DNA of 64,000 nt from Sphaerotilus natans (lineage in GTDB: Bacteria; Pseudomonadota; Gammaproteobacteria; Burkholderiales; Burkholderiaceae_C), in NCBI RefSeq assembly GCF_900156335.1, contig NZ_FTMZ01000006.1, forward strand, positions 124,001 through 188,000. Direction: 5' to 3'. A program made the translations under genes and the position numbers. Of the stretch, positions 1-7,198 are shown one piece after another (position 1 is the first letter of the stretch; every line of letters begins with the position of its first letter). A model generated the notes under the pieces. That model did no database searches. It was not told the DNA's origin and saw nothing but the letters and a program-made list of their open reading frames with translations.

Positions 1-44
1 CCGGTGGAGTCCCGTGTCGTCCGGCCGCCGCCCTCCGCGGTGCC

Positions 45-243
45 AGTGCGCATGCTTCAGGCCGGTATCCGGGCTCGCGAGTGCAGGGGTCGCCCTGCCG
101 ATCGGGTCGCCTTCCCGGAAGCCATGGCTCCAGTGGCATCGTGACCTGATCTTCTCTCGCTGACCGTTGCGGGGGCAGCGCCGGCTTTTCACCGGCTTCC
201 CGTTTAAATCCGGTCGTTCGTCACGAACCGGATCACCTGCAGC
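45..243 (-). ncRNA. Cobalamin (B12) riboswitch
   Basis: Read on the minus strand, this stretch holds the conserved elements of the cobalamin riboswitch in the right order. They are GGGAAGCCGGTG (complement of 190-201), the B12 box CCCCCGCAACGGT (163-175), GCCACTGG (130-137), CGGGAAGG (110-117) and GGATACCGGCCTG (58-70). A hairpin with ATCCGGT/ACCGGAT arms precedes the first element. The boundaries are approximate. The element would control a gene to the left of the window, typically btuB, another cobalamin transporter or a B12-independent isozyme. No expression platform or start codon can be assigned within the 44 bases left. An extended -10-like sequence lies just upstream at 251-259. Confidence 0.93.
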
Positions 244-250
244 AGCGTGC

Positions 251-259
251 AGTCTATCA
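251..259 (-). promoter_or_regulatory. Candidate extended -10 element for the riboswitch transcript
   Basis: TGATAGACT on the minus strand resembles an extended -10 (TGn plus TAGACT, 4 of 6 matches to TATAAT). It would place the transcription start near 244, where the riboswitch fold begins. I see no convincing -35. The rest of 244-453 holds no gene I can support; it has a small CCCGC/GCGGG hairpin at about 335-351 and must contain the promoter of the chemosensory operon, which I could not identify. Confidence 0.4.
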
Positions 260-453
260 GCTTCGGCGGCACGGGCGCCAGTCCTCGTGCGTACCGGATC
301 GCCTGCTGCAAAAGAACGGAAAACCCACGCAAATCCCGCCATGGCTGCGGGAATGCGCATGATCGAATCACTGCGCCCTGACCCCGACCTGCCGCCGTCG
401 ATGACCGGACGGGAGTCGCTGTCCTTTCTGTCCAGAACATTCGGAGCCCGTCC

Positions 454-2382
454 ATGGCGCTGGTGACCAAGCATCGAGAGACTGTTCATGAACCCGTGGC
501 CGCACCGGTCGTCGCACGCGGCGTGACCCGCACGATGGCCCGCGATGCCGAGGCCGGCCGCAAGCGCGCGCGAACGCTGGCCAAGCAGCAGCAGGTCGCC
601 GAGCGGGTGGCCAGCGCATCGAGCCAGCTCTCTGCCGGCATCAATGAGGCGGCTTCCGCCTCCGAGGAACTCAAGCGTGCGGCCGACCAGATCGCCAGCG
701 GCGCCGAGGAAGCCTCGGGTGCGGCACAGGAATCGCTCGCCGCGATCACCCAGGTCAGTGCCTCGATCGCCCGCCAGCTGTCGGCGGTCAACAATTCGCG
801 CGCCAAGGCCGACAGCATGCAGGCCACCACCAGCCGCATCGATGCCGAGGTGCGTGCCACGGTGGCGAATGTCACGCTGGCGGCGCGCCGCCAGGCCGAG
901 TCGGTGCAGCGCGTGGCCGAGCTCGAGCGCCAGGCGGCCAACATCGGCGACATCGTCAAGGCGGTGGCGCGCATTGCCGACCAGACCAACCTGCTGGCCC
1001 TGAATGCCGCCATCGAGGCCGCGCGTGCCGGCCAGCACGGCAAGGGCTTCGCGGTGGTCGCCGATGAAGTGCGCACGCTGGCCGAGACCAGCGAGAAGAG
1101 CGCCAAGCAGATCCAGGATCTGGTCGGCCAGATCCAGGGCGAGGTCAAGGCCATCGCTGCCGGCATCAACCAGTCGTCCGAGACAATCGCCGGCGAGGTC
1201 GAGAAGAGCGAGCAGATCCTGCGCCAGCTCGACCGGGTGCGTCATGACGCGGCTGACATCGTGGCCGGGGCCGGAGAGATCTCCGCCGCAGCCCAGCAGG
1301 CCAGCGTGGCCTCGCAGCAGGCGCTCAAGGGCGCCGAGCAGATCGCCGCGGCCGCCGCGCAGCAGTCTTCCGCCTGCGAGGAGGCCGCCAAGACGGTCGA
1401 CGAGCAGAGCGCGGCGCTGTCCGAGTGCGAGCAGACCTCGCAGAACCTGTCGGAGATCGCCGACGAGCTGAAGAACTCCTCGGACATCGGCAAGAGCGCC
1501 GAGGAAGTCGCCAGCGCCGCCGAGCAGCTCGCCGGTGCGGTGCAGGAAATCAACCGCTCGGCCGCGCAGATCATGGTGGCGCTCGACGAGATCCGCAAGG
1601 GCGCGCAGACCCAGGCCTCGGCCACCGCCGAGTCCGCCGCGGCGATCACGCAGATCGAGCGCGGCGCGCAGATCGCCTCCGAGCGGGCGCAGAACGCCCG
1701 TGAGCGCTCCAGCACGATCCGCGCCCTGATGATCGACAACAAGCAGATGATCGAGGGGCTGGTGAGCAGCATCTCGGACAGCGTGGCCGCCACCCGCACC
1801 AGCCTGCAGCAGATCAAGGAGCTGGAGCTGGTCAGCCGCAAGATCGACAAGATCGTCGATGCCATCACCCAGGTCTCGATCCAGACCAACATGCTGGCGG
1901 TCAATGGCTCGATCGAGGCGGCGCGCGCCGGCGAGTATGGCAAGGGTTTCGTGGTGGTGGCCACCGACATCCGCAATCTCGCGCACGACTCGGCCGAGAA
2001 TGCCGATCGCATCAAGGATCTGGTCAAGGGCATCCAGGACCAGATCGCCACCGTCGGCCGCGACCTCGGCGAGATCGCCACGGCTGCGCTGGCCGAGGTC
2101 GACAAGACCCGCTCGATCACCGCCAACCTGTCGGCCATGGAAGGCGATGTGGTCGAGGTCGAGAAGGGCAATGTCGAGGCGGCCGAGTCGGCCCAGGAGA
2201 TCGTCTCGGCCCTGTCGCAGGTGCGAGTGGCGGTCGATCAGGTCTCCGCTGCGGCCCAGGAGTCCGAGAAGGCCGCCGAGCAGGCTTCGGCCGCGGCGCG
2301 CCAGCAGTCTCAAGGCGCCGAGGAGCTCTCCGCCGCGATCGAGGAGATCGCCTCGCTGGCCGACGAGCTGCAGAGCAACTGA
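454..2382 (+). CDS. Soluble methyl-accepting chemotaxis protein with two tandem MCP signalling domains
   Basis: This 642-residue protein has no signal peptide, membrane segment or recognisable sensor domain. It is almost entirely coiled-coil MCP signalling domain, present twice. The first hairpin tip (about residues 172-215) reads [20 protein letters not shown]. The second (about 470-515) reads [20 protein letters not shown]. Each tip is followed by the usual GKGF.VVA segment, so each should be able to contact CheA and CheW. Gln/Ala/Glu-rich helices between and after the tips could hold methylation sites. It is the first gene of the chemosensory operon; a triple-CheW gene starts 2 bp after its stop. 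A cytosolic receptor or an array scaffold is likely. The input signal is unknown. Confidence 0.9.
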   Translation: MALVTKHRETVHEPVAAPVVARGVTRTMARDAEAGRKRARTLAKQQQVAERVASASSQLSAGINEAASASEELKRAADQIASGAEEASGAAQESLAAITQVSASIARQLSAVNNSRAKADSMQATTSRIDAEVRATVANVTLAARRQAESVQRVAELERQAANIGDIVKAVARIADQTNLLALNAAIEAARAGQHGKGFAVVADEVRTLAETSEKSAKQIQDLVGQIQGEVKAIAAGINQSSETIAGEVEKSEQILRQLDRVRHDAADIVAGAGEISAAAQQASVASQQALKGAEQIAAAAAQQSSACEEAAKTVDEQSAALSECEQTSQNLSEIADELKNSSDIGKSAEEVASAAEQLAGAVQEINRSAAQIMVALDEIRKGAQTQASATAESAAAITQIERGAQIASERAQNARERSSTIRALMIDNKQMIEGLVSSISDSVAATRTSLQQIKELELVSRKIDKIVDAITQVSIQTNMLAVNGSIEAARAGEYGKGFVVVATDIRNLAHDSAENADRIKDLVKGIQDQIATVGRDLGEIATAALAEVDKTRSITANLSAMEGDVVEVEKGNVEAAESAQEIVSALSQVRVAVDQVSAAAQESEKAAEQASAAARQQSQGAEELSAAIEEIASLADELQSN

Positions 2383-2383
2383 G

Positions 2384-4051
2384 ATGGAGTCGCTCCACAC
2401 GGTCGCCGATGGCGACGAGATGCGGGCGGCCGGGCAGACGCAGCAGTTCGTCACTTTCAGCGTCGCCGGCGAGATGTTCGCGGTGCCGATGGCGCCGGTG
2501 CAGGAGATCATCCGTGTGCCGGATGTCGCACGCATGCCGCTGACGCCGCCAGCCCTCGAGGGTCTGGCCAACCTGCGTGGCCGGGTGCTGCCGATCATCA
2601 GCCTGCGCCGGCTGTTCGGCACGCCTGAGCGCGACAACGATGACGCGACCCGCGCGCTGGTGATCCACATCGGCCAGTCGCTGGGCTTCGTCGTCGACCG
2701 GGTGGCCAGCGTCATCAGCGTCGATGCCAGCGAGATCGAGCCTGCGCAGGTCGTGCAGTCGGTGGTGCAGACCGACTGCCTGACCGGGGTGATCCGCCGC
2801 GAGGTGCCCGATGGCCATGGCGGCCATCGCGGTCTGCTGCTGATCATCGACTTTGCCCGGCTGGTCCAGCAGCACCTCACCCGGATGATCCCGTCGCGCG
2901 AGAGCGGCGTGGTCGGCGGCTCGCGCAGCGCCGACGGGGGCGATCCCGCCGACTCGGCCGAACCCGGCCAGGGCAGCGGCGAGCTGCGGCTGGTCAGCTT
3001 CACGGTGGCGGCGCAGGAATATGCGCTCGACATCGCCGACGTGCAGGAGATCGTCCAGGTGCCGGAGACGATCACCGCGGTGCCCGGGGCGCCGGGTCAT
3101 GTGCTCGGGCTGATCTCGCTGCGTCGGCGACTGCTGCCGCTGGTGAGCCTGCGTTCGCTGTTCGCGCTGGCGGATGCCGAGCTCGACGAGCATCACCGCA
3201 TCGTCGTCGTGGCGCTTCCTGGGGGTGGGCAGATCGGCCTGGTCACCGACACCGTCAAGGAAGTGCTCAGCGTGCCGCGCAGTCAGGCCGACACCATGCC
3301 GGGCATCCTGGCGCGCGATGCCGACCTGCAGGAGTTCTCGGCGATCTGCAGGCTCGACGGTGGCCGCCGGCTGGTCTCGATCATCGCCACCGACCGGCTG
3401 CTCGGCATGGACAGCGTGAGAGAGGCCCTGCAGCTGGGCGCCTCGGGGGTTTCCGGGTCTTCAGACCGATCCGGATCGGCCGATTCACTCTCCAGCCCGG
3501 ACGCATCGATGAACAGAGCGATGAACAGCATGACTGCCCATCCCGATGACGAGGACGCCCAGGTCGTCATCTTCCGCCTTGGCGCGGAGGAATTCGGCGT
3601 GCCGATCATGAGCGTGCAGGAGATCGTGCGCCTGCCCGAGACGCTCACCCGCGTGCCGCGCACGCCCGACTTCGTCGAAGGCGTGATCAATCTGCGCGGC
3701 ACGGTGCTGCCGGTGATCGACCAGCGTCGGCGCCTGGGCATGGACGCGATCGAGCGCAATGACCGCCAGCGCATCATGGTGTTCACGCTCGGCGGCCTGC
3801 GCACCGGCTTCATCGTCGATTCGGTGGCCGAGGTGCTGCGCATTCCGCGCCAGAACATCGCCCCGGCGCCACAGCTCTCCGACGAGCAGATCCGCCTGAT
3901 CGGCCGGGTCGCCCGGCTCGATGGTGACCGCCGCCTGGTGCTGCTGATCGACCCGACGCAGCTGCTGGCGGCCCGTGAGGTGCGCGCCATCGAGTCGCTC
4001 GAGCCTGCGGGCGAGTCGCGTGCCGCACCGACGATGGCGCGTGCAGCCTGA
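2384..4051 (+). CDS. Coupling protein with three tandem CheW domains
   Basis: Ordinary CheW is about 160 residues with one domain. This 555-residue protein has three, starting near residues 18, 203 and 392. Each shows the CheW pattern VQEI(I/V)..P followed by an L.LI(S/N)LR...LP(I/L/V) strand pair: AVPMAPVQEIIRVP, ALDIADVQEIVQVP and GVPIMSVQEIVRLP. CheW links receptors to CheA, so a triple version could bridge several receptors or kinases in one array. The start ATG lies 2 bp after the upstream MCP stop. Three in-frame ATGs (3509, 3521, 3530) sit in the linker before the third domain. They could allow internal initiation of a single-domain CheW, but no clear ribosome-binding site supports that. 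Confidence 0.9.
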   Translation: MESLHTVADGDEMRAAGQTQQFVTFSVAGEMFAVPMAPVQEIIRVPDVARMPLTPPALEGLANLRGRVLPIISLRRLFGTPERDNDDATRALVIHIGQSLGFVVDRVASVISVDASEIEPAQVVQSVVQTDCLTGVIRREVPDGHGGHRGLLLIIDFARLVQQHLTRMIPSRESGVVGGSRSADGGDPADSAEPGQGSGELRLVSFTVAAQEYALDIADVQEIVQVPETITAVPGAPGHVLGLISLRRRLLPLVSLRSLFALADAELDEHHRIVVVALPGGGQIGLVTDTVKEVLSVPRSQADTMPGILARDADLQEFSAICRLDGGRRLVSIIATDRLLGMDSVREALQLGASGVSGSSDRSGSADSLSSPDASMNRAMNSMTAHPDDEDAQVVIFRLGAEEFGVPIMSVQEIVRLPETLTRVPRTPDFVEGVINLRGTVLPVIDQRRRLGMDAIERNDRQRIMVFTLGGLRTGFIVDSVAEVLRIPRQNIAPAPQLSDEQIRLIGRVARLDGDRRLVLLIDPTQLLAAREVRAIESLEPAGESRAAPTMARAA

Positions 4052-4073
4052 AACACGAGGAGTGTGATCGACC

Positions 4074-5195
4074 ATGTCTGGCAAGGTTCTCGTCGTCGAT
4101 GATTCGGCGCTGATGCGCCGGCTGCTCTCGGCTGTGCTGACGCAGGCCGGCTGGACGGTCGCCACTGCCCGCAACGGGCTCGAGGGCGTGGAGCAACTGA
4201 TCGAGTGGCAGCCTGATGTCGTCACGCTCGACATCAACATGCCCGAGATGGACGGGCTGACTGCGCTGTCGCTGATGATGCAGGCGCGGCCCACGCCGAT
4301 CGTCATGGTCTCGTCGCTGACCGAGAAGGGCGCGCAGGCCACGATGGAGGCGCTGGCGCTCGGCGCGGTCGATTTCATCGCCAAGCCGGGCGGCACCATC
4401 TCGCTGAGCATCGACGACATCCAGGCACTGCTGCTGGAGAAGGTGCGCACGGCCTCGCGCATCCGGCTGCGGCCAGGCCGGCCTGCGACCGCGATGCCCG
4501 CGCCGGTGCAACGCGCTCCGCGCCCCGCGCTGGCACGGCCAGCACCCGCGAGCCCCCGCACGATCGCGAGTGCACCCGCATCGCCCGCCCCGCTGCGCGG
4601 CAGCGCGGGTCGCTGTCCGGGCCTGGTGCTGATCGGCATTTCCACCGGCGGGCCGCGCACGCTCGAGGATGTGCTGCCTCAGCTGCCGGCCGACTTTCCC
4701 TGGCCGGTGCTGGTGGCCCAGCACATGCCGCCGAACTTCACGCTGGCCTTCGCGCAGCGCATGGACCGCATGTGCGCGCTGGAGGTGGTCGAGGTCGGCG
4801 AGCCGATGCCGCTGGAGCCCGGGCGCATCCACATCGGCCGCGGTGGCACCGATCTGGTCGTGGTCGAGCGGCTCGGGCGTCTGGTCGCGCAGCCCCGGCC
4901 GGAGTCTCCTTCGCATCCCTGGCATCCGTCGGCCGACGTGATGGTCGAAAGCGCGATGCGGGTTCTGCCGGCCTCGCAGCTGGTGGGCGTGCTGATGACC
5001 GGCATGGGCTTCGACGGCGCCCAGGCGATGGCCGAGCTGAAGGCTCGGGGTGGGCGAACGATCGCCGAGGCCGAATCGAGCTGCGTCGTCTTCGGCATGC
5101 CCTCCGAACTGATCCAGCGCGGGGGCGCCAGCGTGGTGCTGCCCAGCCAAGACGTGGCCCGGCAACTGCGCACCTGGGTGCAGCGCCTGGCCTGA
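4074..5195 (+). CDS. cheB: Chemotaxis response regulator protein-glutamate methylesterase CheB
   Basis: CheB removes methyl groups from receptor glutamates (and deamidates glutamines) when phosphorylated by CheA. The 373-residue protein has a receiver domain at about 1-120 with acidic pocket D9/D10 and phospho-acceptor D53 (VTLDINMPEMDG). A Pro/Ala/Arg-rich linker spans about 135-180, and the methylesterase domain follows at about 183-372. The catalytic triad is visible as S190 (GISTGGP), H217 (QHMPPNFT) and D314 (MTGMGFDG). It lies 22 bp after the triple-CheW gene, with a GAGG-type ribosome-binding site. The presence of cheB and cheR implies that the array adapts by receptor methylation. Confidence 0.97.
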   Translation: MSGKVLVVDDSALMRRLLSAVLTQAGWTVATARNGLEGVEQLIEWQPDVVTLDINMPEMDGLTALSLMMQARPTPIVMVSSLTEKGAQATMEALALGAVDFIAKPGGTISLSIDDIQALLLEKVRTASRIRLRPGRPATAMPAPVQRAPRPALARPAPASPRTIASAPASPAPLRGSAGRCPGLVLIGISTGGPRTLEDVLPQLPADFPWPVLVAQHMPPNFTLAFAQRMDRMCALEVVEVGEPMPLEPGRIHIGRGGTDLVVVERLGRLVAQPRPESPSHPWHPSADVMVESAMRVLPASQLVGVLMTGMGFDGAQAMAELKARGGRTIAEAESSCVVFGMPSELIQRGGASVVLPSQDVARQLRTWVQRLA

Positions 5196-5241
5196 GAACC
5201 CATTCATCCAAGCCAACGACACGGGCCACAGGGGACACCGC

Positions 5242-5868
5242 ATGGGACTGAGAAAGAGCAACACGCCGGATCCGCTGCGCGAGGTCGTCGACCGCGACTT
5301 TCCGCGTCATGTCGACGGGCTGGTCGCCCAGCTGCGCGGGGGGGACGCCGAGCAGCGTCGCTGGGCGGTGCGCGACCTGAGCGGTCATCCGCAGGCCGCG
5401 GCGGCGCTCGGCGCCCAGCTGCTGGTCGAGCGGGATGCAGCGGTGCGCGAGGCCCTGTTCCTCGCGCTTGGCACGATGGCCAGCGACGAGGCGGTCAGCG
5501 CGCTGCTGCCGCTCTTGCGCAGCGAGGACGCCCGGCTGCGCAATGGCGCCATCGAGGTGCTGTCAGGCCTGCCGAAGGTGGTGGGGCCGCGCATCTCGGC
5601 GCTGCTGCTCGATGCCGACGTGGATGTGCGCATCTTCACCGTCAACCTGCTGGGCGAGCTGCGCCATGAGCAGGTGACGCAGTGGCTGCAGCAGGTGCTG
5701 CTGTCCGACCGGGAGGTCAATGTCGTGGCGGCCGCCATCGAGGTCATGGCCGAGACCGGCCAGCCCGAGCACATCGACGCGCTGCGCGAGACCCGCCGGC
5801 GCTTTGCCGATGATCCCTTCATCGGCTTTGCTGCCGATGTGGCGATCGAGCGCATCCGGGCCTCATGA
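5242..5868 (+). CDS. HEAT-repeat protein of the chemosensory operon
   Basis: A 208-residue cytosolic protein made of about five helical HEAT/PBS-lyase-like repeats. Recurrent units such as DAAVREALFLALGTMAS, DARLRNGAIEVLSG and DADVDVRIFTVNLLGEL each show the Asp-Val-Arg and Leu-Gly/Ala spacing of these solenoids. HEAT solenoids are protein-binding scaffolds, and no catalytic motif is seen. It sits between cheB and cheR, and its stop overlaps the cheR start (ATGA at 5865-5868). It is therefore probably made in step with CheR and may organise CheB, CheR or receptors. That role is inferred from position only. Confidence 0.85.
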   Translation: MGLRKSNTPDPLREVVDRDFPRHVDGLVAQLRGGDAEQRRWAVRDLSGHPQAAAALGAQLLVERDAAVREALFLALGTMASDEAVSALLPLLRSEDARLRNGAIEVLSGLPKVVGPRISALLLDADVDVRIFTVNLLGELRHEQVTQWLQQVLLSDREVNVVAAAIEVMAETGQPEHIDALRETRRRFADDPFIGFAADVAIERIRAS

Positions 5869-6773
5869 CGATGCCCGCCCCCGCGAAGGACAGGCCGATG
5901 AAAGCCGCCACCGCCCCCGCGATCGTCCAGCCGACGATCAGCGATGCGGACTTCCTGAAGTTCCGCGAATTCTTCTATCGCAAGACCGGCATCCACTTCG
6001 AGGAAAGCAAGCGCTACTTCGTCGACAAGCGCCTGATCGAGCGCATCGAGGCCACTGGCAGCGACAGCTTCCGGGCCTATTTCATCGCGCTGCGCTTCGA
6101 GGCCGATGGCCGCGAGCTGCAGCAGCTGGTCAACCTGATGACGGTCAACGAGACCTACTTCTTTCGCGAGAGCTACCAGTTCGACTGCCTGGTCAACGAC
6201 ATGCTCGACGAGGTGGTCCGGCGCAAGCGCAAGGGCAGCCGCATCCGGATCTGGTCCATTCCGTCGTCGACCGGCGAGGAGCCCTACTCGATCGCGATCT
6301 ATCTGCTCGAGCGTTGGCGCCATATCGACGACTACGAGGTCGAGATCCTGTCCTCCGACATCGACACCACGGTGCTGGCGGCGGCCGAGCGTGGCGTCTA
6401 CTCGGCCCGCTCGGTGGCCAATCTGCCCAAGCATTACCTGGACAAGTATTTCCGGCGCCTGTCCGACAACGAATACCAGATCTCGCGCGATCTGGTCGCT
6501 GCGGTCGACTTCAGCCGCGTCAATCTCAGCGATGCGGCCGACACCCGGCGCTTTCGCGACATCGACGTGATCTTCTGCCGCAACCTGCTGATCTATTTCG
6601 ACGATCTGTCGCGCCGTCTTGCCGCCGAGGCGATGTACGACGCGCTCAACCCCGGCGGATTTGTCTGCCTGGGGCATTCGGAGTCGATGAGCCGGATTTC
6701 CTCGCTCTATGCCGTGCGCCGGTTCCCGGACGCGATGGTCTACCAGAAACCCCTCCCCGGAGACCGCCCATGA
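5865..6773 (+). CDS. cheR: Chemotaxis protein-glutamate O-methyltransferase CheR
   Basis: CheR transfers methyl groups from S-adenosylmethionine to receptor glutamates. The 302-residue protein has the helical N-terminal CheR domain (about 25-85), the family signature TVNETYFFRE, the SAM-binding segment WSIPSSTGEEPYSIA and the late motif FCRNLLIYFDD. There is no C-terminal pentapeptide-binding tail extension or TPR. The start ATG overlaps the HEAT gene stop. Further in-frame ATGs at codons 3 and 12 are possible alternatives. Its own stop overlaps the following cheY (ATGA at 6770-6773). Confidence 0.96.
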   Translation: MTMPAPAKDRPMKAATAPAIVQPTISDADFLKFREFFYRKTGIHFEESKRYFVDKRLIERIEATGSDSFRAYFIALRFEADGRELQQLVNLMTVNETYFFRESYQFDCLVNDMLDEVVRRKRKGSRIRIWSIPSSTGEEPYSIAIYLLERWRHIDDYEVEILSSDIDTTVLAAAERGVYSARSVANLPKHYLDKYFRRLSDNEYQISRDLVAAVDFSRVNLSDAADTRRFRDIDVIFCRNLLIYFDDLSRRLAAEAMYDALNPGGFVCLGHSESMSRISSLYAVRRFPDAMVYQKPLPGDRP

Positions 6774-7198
6774 AGCACATCCTCGTGGTCGACGACGCCG
6801 CGACCGTGCGCATGTACCACCGCAAGATGCTCGGCGATGCCGGCTGGAGCGTCGACGAGGCCGTCAACGGGCTGGAAGCGCTCGAGCGGGTTCTTGCCCT
6901 TCCGCCAGGCCAGTGCTACGACCTTTATGTCGTCGACATCAACATGCCCAAGATGGACGGATATACCTTGGTGCGTGAGCTGCGGAGGCTGTCCCAGACC
7001 GCCCAGAAGCCCGTCCTGATGGTGTCGACCGAGGCGCAGATGCATGACGCGGTCGCAGCCGAGGAGGCGGGTGCCAATGTCTACCTCATCAAGCCGGCGC
7101 GACCCAAGGAGCTGGTCCTGACGGCGGCCTTGATGATGGGCGATGCCGAGACGGCACGCCGCGTCGCTGCTGGTCACACGCAGGGAGTCAGTGCATGA
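6770..7198 (+). CDS. CheY-type single-domain response regulator
   Basis: A 142-residue stand-alone receiver domain. The acidic pair D8/D9 (VVDD), phospho-acceptor D56 (VVDINMPKMDGY), switch Ser/Thr (MVSTEAQ) and conserved Lys (LIKPA) are all present. There is no output domain, so it works as a diffusible phosphorelay protein. The start overlaps the cheR stop and the stop overlaps the cheA start, which argues for stoichiometric synthesis with the kinase. It is more distant from the two CheYs at the end of the operon than they are from each other. Its output (flagellar motor or another target) cannot be read from the sequence. Confidence 0.93.
   Translation: MKHILVVDDAATVRMYHRKMLGDAGWSVDEAVNGLEALERVLALPPGQCYDLYVVDINMPKMDGYTLVRELRRLSQTAQKPVLMVSTEAQMHDAVAAEEAGANVYLIKPARPKELVLTAALMMGDAETARRVAAGHTQGVSA

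Noticed and set aside
167-619. Short open frames on both strands across 167-619
   Set aside because: They are Arg/Ser/Pro-rich with no family match; this stretch is the riboswitch leader, the operon promoter region and the start of the MCP gene.
5385-6677. 430-codon minus-strand frame opposite the HEAT and cheR genes
   Set aside because: There is no recognisable domain, and codon usage mirrors the sense genes; a shadow frame.
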